Of a stretch of DNA of 64,000 nucleotides, positions 45,313 through 58,366 are shown piece by piece (position 1 is the first letter of the stretch; the number at the start of each line of letters is the position of its first letter). Under the pieces are notes generated by a model. It was not told where the DNA came from. It worked only from the letters and a program-made list of their open reading frames with translations, and did no database searches. The DNA is from Nocardiopsis kunsanensis DSM 44524. Lineage in GTDB: Bacteria > Actinomycetota > Actinomycetes > Streptosporangiales > Streptosporangiaceae. The DNA lies in NCBI RefSeq assembly GCF_000340965.1, contig NZ_ANAY01000009.1, forward strand, positions 38,822 to 102,821, written 5' to 3'. Position numbers and translations under genes: made by a program.

Positions 45313-46119
45313 ATGTGCACCGTTGTCGTCGGTTTCGATCCCCAGGCGCACACACCCCTGGTGGTGGCCGCCCTCCGGGACGAGATCCGCTCGCGTCCCT
45401 GGGACCGCCCGGCCCGCCACTGGCCCGACAGGCCCGCCCTCGTCGGCGGACGCGACCGGCTCGCCGACGGCACCTGGCTGGCCGTGGACACCGCACGTTC
45501 ACGCACGGCCGCCCTGCTCAACGGGTGGCCCTGGGACGGCAGCATGCCCTGGGAGGGTTCCTACCCGGCCAGCCGCGGCGACCTGCCGCTGCAGGCCCTC
45601 TCCCACCAGGGACGCACCCCGCTCCAAGGCCAGGACCTGACCCGCTACGCACCCTTCCACCTGATCGACGCCGACCCCTACCGCGCCACCCTGCACAGCT
45701 GGGACGGGCGCTGCCTGGACACCCGCTCCCTGCCCGTGGGCGTGAGCACCGTCGTCAACACCGGCCTCGACCCGGCCGACCCGCGCTCGGCGCGCCACAC
45801 CCCCGAGTTCGCCGCCACACGCCCCGACCCCGAACACCTGGCCGCCCTCGAGGACCCGGAGAGCATCTGGGGTGCCTGGCCCTCGCTCATCGCCCGGGCC
45901 GCCCGCGAGCGTCCCCGCTCGGCCGGCACGGACGACAGCGGCGACCCCTCCGCCCTCATCGCCCACGCCGACCTGGGACAGGGCCAGGTCTGGGCCACCG
46001 GATCGGTCACCCTCGTGGCAGCCGACCGCGAGAGTCTCCGCTATGCCTTCACCTCCCGGCCGGCCGACCCCGCGGCCTGGGAGATGATCGATGTGCGAAG
46101 CCCCGCCGAGCACCGTTGA
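45313..46119 (+). CDS. NRDE/TANGO2-family protein
   Basis: 268 residues beginning MCTVVVGFDPQAHTPLVVAA. The second-position cysteine, exposed after removal of Met, is typical of this Ntn-hydrolase-like family. WPDRPALVGGRDRLADGTWL and GVSTVVNTGLD match the NRDE core. The biochemical activity of the family is not settled; a role in heme or acyl metabolism has been proposed for eukaryotic TANGO2. ATG 45313 was chosen over the GTG two codons earlier because it places Cys at position 2 and fits the leaderless promoter. Confidence 0.8.
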   Translation: MCTVVVGFDPQAHTPLVVAALRDEIRSRPWDRPARHWPDRPALVGGRDRLADGTWLAVDTARSRTAALLNGWPWDGSMPWEGSYPASRGDLPLQALSHQGRTPLQGQDLTRYAPFHLIDADPYRATLHSWDGRCLDTRSLPVGVSTVVNTGLDPADPRSARHTPEFAATRPDPEHLAALEDPESIWGAWPSLIARAARERPRSAGTDDSGDPSALIAHADLGQGQVWATGSVTLVAADRESLRYAFTSRPADPAAWEMIDVRSPAEHR

Positions 46120-46245
46120 AAGCGGACCGAAGGCCTTGTGTAGGTGCGATGGGAGAGGGTGAGGTGAACGCGGAGGTGAGGACGTGCATCAGAACGCATG
46201 ATCCCGCTTCGGCGGTGACCGACCCCGACCTGTGAGGAGAAGCCC

Positions 46246-46611
46246 GTGAGCGCCGAACCCGTCCGTGCCCAGCAGCCCGTAGCCGTCGCTTCCCCCGACC
46301 CCGCCGACCTGACCGGACGTTGGGTCTACCTGCGTGACATCGGCGCCGGGGTACTCACCGGCGCCGCCCGGACCCCCGCGGGCCGCTGGTACTGGAGCCT
46401 GCGCACCCCCGAGGGCGAGGTCGAAGGCACCGGGTTCCCGCACGCGGCCCCGCTGAGCCGACACGCCCTGCCGCGCACCCGGCGCGCCCGCCACCACCTG
46501 CGGGCCCTGCACGCGGACCTGTCCGAGTACGCTCCCGAGGCCGTCGCCGAACGCACACGTGTCGAACACGACCGGGACCTGCTCGACCTCGAACTGGCCG
46601 TCCAGCCCTGA
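46246..46611 (+). CDS. Small hypothetical protein
   Basis: 121 residues. A beta-rich N-terminal half (LTGRWVYLRDIGAGVLTGAA, then GRWYWSLRTPEGEVEGTG) is followed by a helical, charged C-terminal half (RRARHHLRALHADLSEYAPE). GTG 46246 has GAGGAGAAG upstream. No membrane segment or known domain. It follows the NRDE gene by 126 bp. I do not recognise the family. Confidence 0.6.
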   Translation: MSAEPVRAQQPVAVASPDPADLTGRWVYLRDIGAGVLTGAARTPAGRWYWSLRTPEGEVEGTGFPHAAPLSRHALPRTRRARHHLRALHADLSEYAPEAVAERTRVEHDRDLLDLELAVQP

Positions 46612-46803
46612 ACACCCCGCCACCGGGACGGTACGGCGCGCCGTCCCCGGTGGCGGAGGGCCACGCCCGGCCACCTGTGAGGGGACACGCACAAGGATCG
46701 CGTAAACCCTGTGAGCGAACGCCGCGTCCCAAGTGCGACGGAACCGCCGTCGACATGCGCGGCACACGCGCATCCTCACGTGTCACACCTGCAGGGGAAG
46801 ACC

Positions 46804-46992
46804 ATGGACGGCAGACACGGCGCACTCCTGGAGAGCGGGGCCTACTGGCTCCTCTACGTGGTCTCCGTCAGCGGCGCGCTCCTGCACTGGCGCGCGGACA
46901 ACATGGTCCTGTCGCTCCTGTGCGGCTGCGTCGCCGTGGTCGGCGCCCTGCTCATCGCACGCGCCCACACCCGACTGATCGCCCACGGCTGA
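46804..46992 (+). CDS. Small two-helix membrane protein
   Basis: 62 residues: [20 protein letters not shown] opens the first helix, and [20 protein letters not shown] forms the second. ATG 46804 has GGGGAAG 4-5 nt upstream; a longer in-frame GTG start at 46711 adds a low-complexity stretch and is less likely. No family recognised. Confidence 0.55.
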   Translation: MDGRHGALLESGAYWLLYVVSVSGALLHWRADNMVLSLLCGCVAVVGALLIARAHTRLIAHG

Positions 46993-47121
46993 ACCCCCGA
47001 CAGGGCCCGGCCGGAGGCGGCCCGACCCCACGGTCCGTAGGCTTATTCCCCGGTCCCTCTGGGGTGAACATCACCGGTCCGGCACGCTCGACCCATGGGG
47101 TACGCCGGGTGCGCGGGCGGA

Positions 47122-47127
47122 TAGGAT
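47122..47127 (+). promoter_or_regulatory. Leaderless -10 element of mshC
   Basis: TAGGAT ends 7 nt before the mshC ATG and no ribosome binding site is visible. Confidence 0.5.
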
Positions 47128-47134
47128 TTCGCAC

Positions 47135-48361
47135 ATGCGTTCATGGTCTGCGCCTGACATCGTCCCCCTGCCGGGTAACGGCGGTCCCCTCCGACTCCAC
47201 GACACCGCGAGCGATCGTGTCGTGACCACGGAGCCCGGCCCCCGGGCGGGGATGTACGCCTGCGGCATCACCCCCTACGACGCCGCACACCTGGGTCACG
47301 CCTTCACCTATCTGGCCTTCGACCTGGTCAACCGGGTCTGGCGCGACGCCGGGCACGAGGTCGATTACGTGCAGAACACCACCGACATCGACGATCCCCT
47401 CCTGGAACGCGCGGCCGCCACGGGCGAGGACTGGCGCGAGCTCGCCCACCGGGAGATCGACGTCTTCCGCGCAGACATGGCCGCTCTGCGTGTACTTCCG
47501 CCCTCCTCCTACGTGGGCGTGGTCGAGTCGGTCGACCTCATCAGCGACCTGGCCGCCCGCCTGCGCGACACCGGCTCCACCTACGACCTCGACGGCGACC
47601 TGTACTTCTCGGCCGCCGACGCCCCGAAGCTCGGCGAACTCAGCCACATGGACCGCACCGAGATGCTCGAGCTCTTCGGCGAGCGCGGCGGAGACCCGCA
47701 GCGCCCCGGGAAGAAGGACCCGCTCGACTGGCTGCTCTGGCGCGCCGAGCGCCCCGGAGAGCCCGCGTGGGAGAGCCCGCTGGGCCGCGGCCGCCCCGGC
47801 TGGCACATCGAGTGCAGCGCCATCGCACTGGACCGCCTCGGCCCTGCCTTCGACCTCAACGGCGGCGGCAGCGATCTCGTCTTCCCCCACCACGAGATGG
47901 GCGCCGCCGAGAGCCGGTGCGCCACGGGTGGCCCCAACGCCCACACCCACCTGCACGTGGGCATGGTCGGCCTCCACGGCGAGAAGATGTCCAAGTCCCA
48001 GGGCAACCTGGTCTTCGTCTCCGGGCTGCGCCAGGAGGGCGTGGACCCGGCCGTCATCCGCCTGGCCATGCTCGATCACCACTACCGCACCCCCTGGGAC
48101 TGGACCGACGGCGAGATCACCCGCGCCACCGCCCGCGCGGACCGCTGGCGCTCGGCCCTGGACCTGGACAGCGGCCCCGAGGCCGAGACCGTCCTGGCCG
48201 CCGTGCGCTCGGCCCTGGCCGAGGACCTGGACTCCCCGGCCGCGCTCCGCGCCGTCGACACCTGGGCCGAGGCGGCCCTCACCCAGGGCGGCACCGACAG
48301 CGGTGCGCCCGGGCTGGTGCGTGCCACCGTCGACACCCTCCTGGGTGTGGACCTGGGCTGA
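47135..48361 (+). CDS. mshC: L-cysteine:1D-myo-inositol 2-amino-2-deoxy-alpha-D-glucopyranoside ligase
   Basis: 408 residues. Class-I cysteinyl-tRNA-synthetase-like fold: [20 protein letters not shown] contains zinc ligand C43 and the HIGH-type motif; [10 protein letters not shown] (C227) and FPHHEMG complete the zinc site, and KMSKSQGN (284-291) binds ATP. The tRNA anticodon domain of CysRS is absent. MshC joins cysteine to GlcN-Ins in mycothiol synthesis; mycothiol is the main low-molecular thiol of actinobacteria. The leaderless promoter suggests separate transcription. Confidence 0.95.
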   Translation: MRSWSAPDIVPLPGNGGPLRLHDTASDRVVTTEPGPRAGMYACGITPYDAAHLGHAFTYLAFDLVNRVWRDAGHEVDYVQNTTDIDDPLLERAAATGEDWRELAHREIDVFRADMAALRVLPPSSYVGVVESVDLISDLAARLRDTGSTYDLDGDLYFSAADAPKLGELSHMDRTEMLELFGERGGDPQRPGKKDPLDWLLWRAERPGEPAWESPLGRGRPGWHIECSAIALDRLGPAFDLNGGGSDLVFPHHEMGAAESRCATGGPNAHTHLHVGMVGLHGEKMSKSQGNLVFVSGLRQEGVDPAVIRLAMLDHHYRTPWDWTDGEITRATARADRWRSALDLDSGPEAETVLAAVRSALAEDLDSPAALRAVDTWAEAALTQGGTDSGAPGLVRATVDTLLGVDLG

Positions 48362-48497
48362 ACGAGCCCCGGGGGCAGAGGCAACTGCGGCCCGTTCGGG
48401 AGGAGATGTCCCGGACGGGCCGATTCTCGTGGCCGACTGCGGTCACGGATCGGTCCGTTGTCCTGAACTACGCGTCCGAACATGGTGGGATGGGCAG

Positions 48498-48917
48498 ATG
48501 ACCACCTCCACACAGCACAGCACCGCCGCAGCGCTCGTCTCGGACTTCCTCACCGGCGAGGCGCTCGGTGACCGGTCCGACCTCGCGCACTTCTTGAGAG
48601 AGCACCGCCTGGTCACCGAGGGCGCCATCCCGATCACGCTCGCCGACCTCGACGAGGCCGTCGTTCTCCGCGAGGGGCTGCGCGAGGTCCTGCGCGGACC
48701 CGACGGCGACGCCGAAGCCGTGGCCCGGGCCCAGAAGGTCCTGGACGGCTTGCGGGTGACCGTCCGGGTGATGCCCGAACCGGAGGCGGCCGGACACCTC
48801 GCCCCCGCCGTGGTCGACGAGGTCCGGCGCGGTCTGGCGCGCATCGCCGGGGCCTGGGCCACCGTCCTGGCCACGGGGGAGTGGCGCCACCTGCGGGACG
48901 GAGGAACCGTCCGGTAG
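48498..48917 (+). CDS. ABATE-domain-like protein without the CGNR zinc finger
   Basis: 139 residues: TAAALVSDFLTGEALGDRSD, LADLDEAVVLREGLREVLRG, VVDEVRRGLARIAGAWATVL. The layout matches the N-terminal ABATE domain of actinobacterial CGNR regulators, but the protein stops where the C-terminal zinc finger (C-G-N-R) would begin. So it is either a stand-alone ligand domain or a truncated gene. The stop follows WRHLRDGGTVR; no zinc finger is seen in the next 100 bp in any frame. Family assignment is moderate. Confidence 0.55.
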   Translation: MTTSTQHSTAAALVSDFLTGEALGDRSDLAHFLREHRLVTEGAIPITLADLDEAVVLREGLREVLRGPDGDAEAVARAQKVLDGLRVTVRVMPEPEAAGHLAPAVVDEVRRGLARIAGAWATVLATGEWRHLRDGGTVR

Positions 48918-49065
48918 ACACCTTCCGCCGCACGGTGGAAGGCGCGGCGCCCAAGGCGTCCGAGGAGAAGAGCGAGGGGCCGACGAACGGCCCCGGGCCG
49001 AACCGGTGCCCGTGTTCTCGCGGGCGCCGGTAGCCGGGGTCCGGAGGGGCCCCGGCAACGGCACG

Positions 49066-50226
49066 TCAAGCTCTGAAGCTACCCAGGAAATCCTCCCAGC
49101 GCCGAGTGATGTCCTCGAGGCCGTAACGTGCCGAGGAGGCCAGCGCGTTCTCCCCCAACCGCTCGCGTTCCTGGCCGTTCTCCACCAGGGACAACAGGGC
49201 CTTGCCGAGGGAGTCGACGTCCTGGGCGGGCACCAGCAGGCCGTCGTGGCCGTCTTCGATGATCTCCCGGGGCCCGTGCGGACAGTCGAAACTGACCACG
49301 GGCACACCCACGGAGAAGGCCTCCACGATGGTCATGCCGAACCCCTCCACACGAGAGCTGATGGCCAGCACCGAGGCCTCCGACAGTGCGCCGAGCACGT
49401 CCTTGGTCTGGCCCATCAGCTCGACGCTGTCCTCCAGACCCAGTTCGGCCGCGGTCCGGCGGATCTTCTTCTCGTGGTCGCCGGAACCGTAGATGCGCAG
49501 CCGCCACTGCGGGTGCTTCTCGGCCACGTGGCTGAAGGCCTGCAGAAGCTTCGGGTACTGCTTGACGGGCGACAGGCGTCCTGCCGCGGCGATGACCGGT
49601 GCACTCAGCGTCGAACGCGGCCGCTGCTCGGAGTCCAGCGGGTTGGGCATGACCACCAGCCGCTTCTCCGGGACCCTGGTGCGCTCGGCGTAGGCCTGCC
49701 GATCGGTCTCGGTGAGAACACTCACCCCGTCCAGGCGCGGGTACAGGCGGGCGATCGCCTCGACCACCTCCGGCTTGTGCTCGTTCAGGTTCAGGTGTTC
49801 CTGCCCGACCGTGCGCAGGCGAGCGGGAGCCCAGGAGGCGATGAGCAGATTGATTCCGGGCCGGGTGCCCATGACCACGTCGGCGTCGGTGGTGCGCAGA
49901 TAACGGCGCAGCGCCGCCACGGCCTCGGGGGAGTAGTTCTGGTTACGTGTGCGCTCGGCCTCGGGAATGATCTGCTCGGCCTTGCGCGACCACCAGAAAC
50001 GCGCCGGCCCGCCCGGACCGTCCGATGCCTCGGCCTCCGCGCGGCTGTCGCTCAGCGGGACGAGCCGGACCCCTTCGGGAAGCCGGAAGAAGGGGTTCTT
50101 GCGTTTACGTGAGAGGCTGACGATCTCCACGTCGTGGGAGCGGGCCAACCCTTCCGCGAGATTGTAAACGGTGCGAACGGTACCGCCCATGGTGTATCCG
50201 TTCGCGATGACGAAGGCGATCTTCAC
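49066..50226 (-). CDS. Glycosyltransferase family 4 protein
   Basis: 386 residues. MKIAFVIANGYTMGGTVRTV is the GT4 first domain (GG-T-R-T-V nucleotide/acceptor loop). The second domain contains VIAAAGRLSPVKQYPKLLQA, LRIYGSGDHEKKIRRTAAEL and the EX7E motif in SRVEGFGMTIVEAFSVGVPV. It transfers a sugar from a nucleotide- or phospho-linked donor; acceptor unknown. No signal peptide; cytosolic or membrane-peripheral. No other cell-wall glycan gene is adjacent. Confidence 0.88.
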   Translation of the reverse strand: MKIAFVIANGYTMGGTVRTVYNLAEGLARSHDVEIVSLSRKRKNPFFRLPEGVRLVPLSDSRAEAEASDGPGGPARFWWSRKAEQIIPEAERTRNQNYSPEAVAALRRYLRTTDADVVMGTRPGINLLIASWAPARLRTVGQEHLNLNEHKPEVVEAIARLYPRLDGVSVLTETDRQAYAERTRVPEKRLVVMPNPLDSEQRPRSTLSAPVIAAAGRLSPVKQYPKLLQAFSHVAEKHPQWRLRIYGSGDHEKKIRRTAAELGLEDSVELMGQTKDVLGALSEASVLAISSRVEGFGMTIVEAFSVGVPVVSFDCPHGPREIIEDGHDGLLVPAQDVDSLGKALLSLVENGQERERLGENALASSARYGLEDITRRWEDFLGSFRA

Positions 50227-50466
50227 GCCGGCCCCCGGTCTCGCCCCTCGCGGTGGGGCGGGTCATCAGTCCTGGCTCCCGAGGCCGGTCCATACGGAGC
50301 GGGGAGCGCGTCCGACGTGATCCCCGTCCACACGTCGGGTCAGCGCTGATGGGCCGTGTCCTCGGTCCGCGAGCTCGGTCTCGAGGCTATCTAGGGCAGA
50401 TAAAGTGCGCATAATGGTCCGGCCCGGACATGGCTCACACTCGGGCAGCCCGGCCCTGAGCCCGTC

Positions 50467-51306
50467 TCAGCTCTCGCCCCGTCGGCGCAGGTAACGCTCG
50501 AATTCCTGTGCGATCGCGTCCCCGGACGCCTCCGGGAGGTCGGCGGTGTCCTTGGCCTCCTCCAGCCCGCGCACGTATGCCGAGATCTCCTCGTCCTCCG
50601 CGGTGAGCTCGTCGACGTTGGCCTCCCAGGAGACCGCCTCCTCGGGCAGCTCTCCCAGGGGGATCTGCACCCCGGAGAAGTCCTCCACCCACGCCAGCAG
50701 CGCCAGGGCCGCCTTCGGGCACGGCGGCTGGGCCACGTAGTGGGGGACGGCCGCCCACAGCGAGACCGTCTCCAGTCCCGCCTGAGCGAAGGCCTGGTGC
50801 ACCACACCCAGGATCCCCGTGGGGCCCGAGTAGGTGGCCGGGTCCAGCCCGTGTGCGGTGCCCAGCCCCACCGGTGCGGCCATCCCGGTGACGGGGACGG
50901 GCCTGGTGTGCGGGGAGTCCGCCAGGAGCGAACCCAGCATCACCACGCGCGTCACACCCAGCTCACGGGCGATCGCCAACAGGTCCGCGGCGTAGGAGCG
51001 CCACCGCACGTTCGGTTCGGGGCCGTCGACCAGGACCACGTCCCGCCCCGCTCCGGCCGGTGAGGCCAGCCGCACCCGTGTGGTGGGCCACTCGATCTCC
51101 TCGACGGCCCCGTCCACGACCGACAGCTGTGGCCGTGCCACCTGGAAGTCGTAGTAGTCGTCAGGGGCCATGGCACACAGTTGGCGTGCTTCCCACTGGT
51201 TGGACAAGTGCTCCACGGCCAGGCTCGCGGCCTCGCCGGCGTCGTTCCATCCCTCGAACGCCACCACCATGACAGGCTCGACAAGCTCACGGACGAGCTT
51301 GATCAT
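50467..51306 (-). CDS. PAC2-family protein (proteasome assembly chaperone-like)
   Basis: 279 residues from ATG 51306 (AGGAAAGGGG upstream). Core motifs: VMVVAFEGWNDAGEAASLAV, DYYDFQVARP, VVLVDGPEPNVRW, RVVMLGSLLADSPHTRPVPV and SLWAAVPHYVAQPPCPKAAL. Actinobacterial PAC2 proteins form trimers and share the fold of eukaryotic PAC2 and archaeal PbaB; their role in bacterial proteasome biology is not settled. Here it lies 38 kb from the prcBA genes. The C-terminus is acidic and helical. Divergent from metH. Confidence 0.88.
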   Translation of the reverse strand: MIKLVRELVEPVMVVAFEGWNDAGEAASLAVEHLSNQWEARQLCAMAPDDYYDFQVARPQLSVVDGAVEEIEWPTTRVRLASPAGAGRDVVLVDGPEPNVRWRSYAADLLAIARELGVTRVVMLGSLLADSPHTRPVPVTGMAAPVGLGTAHGLDPATYSGPTGILGVVHQAFAQAGLETVSLWAAVPHYVAQPPCPKAALALLAWVEDFSGVQIPLGELPEEAVSWEANVDELTAEDEEISAYVRGLEEAKDTADLPEASGDAIAQEFERYLRRRGES

Positions 51307-51584
51307 CGTGGCCCCTTTCCTGCGCGCGGACCAGTCCACCCTATGGGTTGGCGCGCGTCCCGGGAAACCGTTCCACGCACACGGTGCGAAGGCCGCATCC
51401 CGCGCAGTGTGGGAGACCCGTTCCAGATGCCGAAACACCCGATGGAGTACGCTCCTGGCGGCGAGCGAAACGGACATACCTTGATCTTTCGCCGCAGACC
51501 GACGTCGACCCGCACCATGCGCCACAGATCGGCCCGACGCCGCGCATCCGGGGGCCGCTCTGGGGTGCTGTGGTGCCAGGGAGC

Positions 51585-51590
51585 TAGAGT
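51585..51590 (+). promoter_or_regulatory. Leaderless -10 element of metH
   Basis: TAGAGT ends 8 nt before the ATG at 51599; the TTG overlapping it (51590) is therefore unlikely to be the start. No cobalamin or SAM riboswitch was recognised in the 290 bp upstream. Confidence 0.45.
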
Positions 51591-51598
51591 TGCCGAAT

Positions 51599-55072
<3,474 letters not shown>

Positions 55073-55090
55073 CCGGTCACGCGTCCGTAG

Positions 55091-55119
55091 CGGGGTCCCC
55101 GGAACGCCCGGGGACCCCG
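55091..55119 (+). terminator. Terminator hairpin after metH
   Basis: CGGGGTCCCCGG (55091-55102) pairs perfectly with CCGGGGACCCCG (55108-55119), loop of 5 nt, 18 bp after the stop. Confidence 0.75.
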
Positions 55120-55229
55120 TTCGTGCGTGCGGCATTCCCGTGCGGGGCCGGCCGGGGCGTGGGCCAGGTCGCAGCACCTGTGTCCGTATCGTGGAAAGAA
55201 CGTTCCAAGACACACGAGGGGAGACCGCG

Positions 55230-55982
55230 GTGCCCTCCGTCCCGGACCGGGAGGGCGGGAGCACCGCAGCGCCTATGAGTGAACAGAGCACCCTGAGTCC
55301 GCACCCCGCCGGGGCCGCACCCGAGCGCCGCCTGCAGGCCGTCCTACTGGACATGGACGGCACCCTCATCGAGAGCGAAGGGCTGTGGAACGAGGCCGAG
55401 GCGGACCTGGTCGCCGAACTGGGCGGCCGTTGGACCGATGAGGACCACCAGCGCAACGTCGGCAGCGCGGCCGTTCCGGTGGGCCGCTACATCATCGAGC
55501 TGACCGGCGCCCACCACCTCACCCCGCGCGAGGTGGCCACCATGCTCTACGCGCGTTTCCGCGCCAAGCTCGCCGGCGGGGCCGAGGCCCGCCCCGGCGC
55601 GGCCGAGCTGGTGCGTGTGCTCGCCGACTCCGAGGTCCCGGTGGTGTTGGTGACCTCCACCGAACGCGAGCTCATCGACGCGGCGCTGGCCCGCATCGGC
55701 CTGGACCTGTTCGACGACTCCGTGGCCGGCGACGAGGTCGGCGCGAACAAACCCCACCCCGAGCCGTACCTGACCGCCGCCCGGCGTCTGGGCGTGGACC
55801 CGTCCCGCTGTGTGGCCGTGGAGGACTCCGCGGTGGGTGTGGCCTCGGCGGCCGACGCCGGGTGCGTGACCGTGGCCGTGCCCCACCACGTAACGGTCCC
55901 GCCGCGCGAGGGCGTCGTCGTGCGGGAGAGCCTGGTCGGTGTGGACCTGGACTGGCTGGAGTCGCTGGTCGCCCCGGACTGA
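55230..55982 (+). CDS. HAD-family phosphatase
   Basis: 250 residues from GTG 55230, which has GGGGAG 6 nt upstream; ATG 55275 is an alternative without a good site. Motif I VLLDMDGTLIESEGLW, motif II VLVTSTERELI, motif III with K in GANKPHPEPY and motif IV AVEDSAVGVASAADAGC. This is the beta-phosphoglucomutase/phosphatase-like subclass with a helical cap (about 40-105). Substrate unknown, probably a sugar phosphate or related metabolite. Confidence 0.88.
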   Translation: MPSVPDREGGSTAAPMSEQSTLSPHPAGAAPERRLQAVLLDMDGTLIESEGLWNEAEADLVAELGGRWTDEDHQRNVGSAAVPVGRYIIELTGAHHLTPREVATMLYARFRAKLAGGAEARPGAAELVRVLADSEVPVVLVTSTERELIDAALARIGLDLFDDSVAGDEVGANKPHPEPYLTAARRLGVDPSRCVAVEDSAVGVASAADAGCVTVAVPHHVTVPPREGVVVRESLVGVDLDWLESLVAPD

Positions 55983-56164
55983 CCGCCCGGAGCCGTTCCG
56001 TCCGGTGCCGGATGCGGGCCCTGGAGCAGAGCCGGACCCGGGGCGGTGGGTAACGTGGGAAGTACGCCCCGGACCCGAACCCGGCGCCGGTTCGGGGCAG
56101 GTCTCGGGGGACCCTCCGGGATCGGCCTGATGTGTACCCGTGCGCCGGATGGGAGACTGGCGTC

Positions 56165-56698
56165 ATGAACTCGGATATGGCGACACTCGGTCTGGCCCTG
56201 GGAGCCGCACTCGCGCTGGTGGGCTTCGTCATCGCGTTCTTCCTCTGGCGCAGGAAGGGGGCGGCCTACGGCCTGAGGGCGCTGGCCTGGGCGTTGGTCC
56301 CGCTCGCCGCCGGGTTGCTGGGGATGATGCGCTCGGTGATCATGTTCGTCTCCAGTCTGTTCACCATCGTGGCCACGATGGTCTTCAACCCGGTCGTGTG
56401 GGCCGGTATCGCCTTGGCCGGCCTGGCAGTCCTGCTCTACTTCGTCTCCGGCTTCATGAAGGCCCGAGGTGTGGGCGTCAAGGCGGGCGCGGCCAAGAGC
56501 TCCTCCGGCAAGGGCACTCCCACCGAGGGCTCCTCCGGCAGGGGCGCCCGGGAGGCAGAGGCTTCCCCGCCTCCGTCGCAGGTCGGCGGCGGCCAGAGCG
56601 CCCCGCAGGGCTCGGAGGGCTCACGCACGGCCGGCGGGGGAGACGACATGGACTTCGGTGACATCGAGGACCTGTTGAAGAAGCGCGGCATCGAATGA
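56165..56698 (+). CDS. Hypothetical membrane protein
   Basis: 177 residues. Three membrane segments: TLGLALGAALALVGFVIAFF, LRALAWALVPLAAGLLGMMR and MVFNPVVWAGIALAGLAVLL. The last third is a Ser/Gly-rich linker ending in an acidic motif (DDMDFGDIEDLLKKRGIE) that resembles a short helical docking tail. ATG 56165 has GGGAG upstream. Similar proteins occur in other actinobacteria without known function. A terminator follows. Confidence 0.65.
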   Translation: MNSDMATLGLALGAALALVGFVIAFFLWRRKGAAYGLRALAWALVPLAAGLLGMMRSVIMFVSSLFTIVATMVFNPVVWAGIALAGLAVLLYFVSGFMKARGVGVKAGAAKSSSGKGTPTEGSSGRGAREAEASPPPSQVGGGQSAPQGSEGSRTAGGGDDMDFGDIEDLLKKRGIE

Positions 56699-56714
56699 CC
56701 CCGTGAGGGACCGC

Positions 56715-56745
56715 GGCGGTGGTTTCCGCGAGAGCGGAAGCCGCC
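56715..56745 (+). terminator. Intrinsic terminator after the membrane protein gene
   Basis: GGCGG-TGG-TTTCCGC pairs with GCGGAAGCCGCC around GAGA, followed by GTTTCTTG. The stem contains a small bulge. Confidence 0.65.
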
Positions 56746-57248
56746 GTTTCTTGTGTTCGGGCGATGACTCCACGTCGCATAGCACTTGCCATAGCCCAGG
56801 GCTGGGGCGCTGACGTCAGGCCTGCTTGAGGAGTACCGTAAGTTGCGCCTGTTGCCGTCTTCGTGCAGCTTGGGGCAGGGTCGTCCGACCAATGCGAAGA
56901 CTGTCTGCGTTTAGTAGCTTTCGTAACTTTTTTGTTTGTTTGTCACGATTTCGCTACATGGTCAGAATTTGGACGATTCGCGCGCTGAAGGCCAGTAAAT
57001 TTGGCGCTGTGTAACAGCCAGGGCGGCGCGAACGCGGTCGTGTTCAGTTCCCTCCGTGGCCGGAACCCGGCCCGTCCCGCGAACGGCGCGCGGTGGTCAA
57101 CCGCCTCCTGCGTCCGAGAAACGCCCACCCCAGCCAGTATCGAGAACCGGCCGACAGCCGTAAGGGCCTCTGACGGACCCTCCCGAGGTGCCCTTACGAG
57201 CATGTGTCACCGGCTCGGCCGGAAGTAAGAGTGGAGAGTGGTGGCCTG
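56746..57248. other. A/T-richer intergenic region before the peptide ABC importer
   Basis: About 500 bp. The part at 56905-57010 is notably A/T-rich for this genome, with T-runs (TTTTTTGTTTGTTTG). TTGTCA (56940-56945) and CAGAAT (56963-56968), 17 bp apart, form a fair vegetative-type promoter for the importer genes, with a leader of about 270 nt. A CTGACGTCAG palindrome lies at 56810-56819. No gene is supported. Confidence 0.45.
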
Positions 57249-58295
57249 ATGAGCGCGCGCTCACGTGCCCCTGAGTCGGCGGAGCAGCCCGAGAGCCCCG
57301 CCGCCGCCGACCCCGGCGCGAAGGCTCCCGGCCAGCGCAGCGGCCCGGACGACCGGTCCCTGAAGCAGATCGCCTGGCAGCGTCTGCGCCGCGACAAGGT
57401 GGCCATGGTCTCCGGCATCGTGGTCGTCCTGCTCATCCTTGCCGCGGCCCTGGCACCGCTGCTGACCAAGTGGTTCGGCTACCCGCCCACCCAGTTCCAC
57501 CAGGAACTCATCGACCCGGTTCGCCGAGTGCCCTACGTCGACCCCGACAACCCCGGCCTCGGTACCGACCCCTGGGGCGCGATGAGCTCGGACCACCTCC
57601 TGGGTGTGGAACCCACCACCGGGCGCGACCTGTTCAGCCGCATCGTCTACGGCGGACAGATCTCCCTGATCGTGGCCTTCCTGGCCACCCTGGTGTGCGT
57701 GGCCCTGGGCACGGTCATGGGCATCATCGCCGGCTACGCCGGCGGCTGGATCGACACGCTCATCAGCCGGGCCATGGACATCTTCCTGGCCTTCCCCCTG
57801 ATGCTCTTCGCCATCGCCCTGGTGGGTGTCGTCCCCGACGGTCTCTTCGGCCTGGAGGGCAACGGACTGCGCATCGGGGTCATCGTCTTCATCATCGGTT
57901 TCTTCAACTGGCCCTACATCGCACGTATCGTGCGCGGGCAGACCCTGGCCCTGCGCGAACGCGAATTCGTCGAGGCCTCCCGCAGCCTCGGCGCGAGCAC
58001 CGGCCACATCCTCGTGCGCGAGATCCTGCCCAACCTGGTGACGCCGATCATCGTCTACGCGACGCTGCTGATCCCCACCAACATCCTCTTCGAAGCCGCG
58101 CTGAGTTTCCTCGGGGTCGGGATCAACCCGCCCACCCCCAGTTGGGGCAAGATGCTCTCCGAAGCCGTGCCGCTCTACCAGCAGGCCCCGTACTTCATCA
58201 TCGTCCCCGGCCTGGCGATCTTCGTCACCGTGCTGGCGTTCAACCTGTTCGGTGACGGGCTCCGCGACGCCTTCGACCCCAAGACCTCGGACTGA
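57249..58295 (+). CDS. dppC: Peptide ABC importer permease, DppC/OppC type
   Basis: 348 residues from ATG 57249 (a GTG at 57231 is possible). A cytoplasmic N-terminus is followed by LRRDKVAMVSGIVVVLLILA, a periplasm-like extracellular loop with the LLGVEPTTGRDLFSRIVYGG motif, and five more helices. The EAA loop is EFVEASRSLGASTGHILVRE. Partner of the DppB-type permease downstream. It is the first gene of the importer cluster, with the binding protein between the two permeases. Confidence 0.92.
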   Translation: MSARSRAPESAEQPESPAAADPGAKAPGQRSGPDDRSLKQIAWQRLRRDKVAMVSGIVVVLLILAAALAPLLTKWFGYPPTQFHQELIDPVRRVPYVDPDNPGLGTDPWGAMSSDHLLGVEPTTGRDLFSRIVYGGQISLIVAFLATLVCVALGTVMGIIAGYAGGWIDTLISRAMDIFLAFPLMLFAIALVGVVPDGLFGLEGNGLRIGVIVFIIGFFNWPYIARIVRGQTLALREREFVEASRSLGASTGHILVREILPNLVTPIIVYATLLIPTNILFEAALSFLGVGINPPTPSWGKMLSEAVPLYQQAPYFIIVPGLAIFVTVLAFNLFGDGLRDAFDPKTSD

Positions 58296-58366
58296 CGTCC
58301 CGGCCCCCACCGGGGCAGGGCCCGGTCCAGGCTCACCCGATCCCCTTGTTTCAGAGAGGTAGTCCC

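Noticed and set aside
56940..56968. Possible PafBC-type (RecA-NDp-like) promoter before the peptide importer
   Set aside because: TTGTCA is present, but the following GTG and the N8 spacing to TAnnnT are not; an ordinary vegetative-type promoter fits as well.
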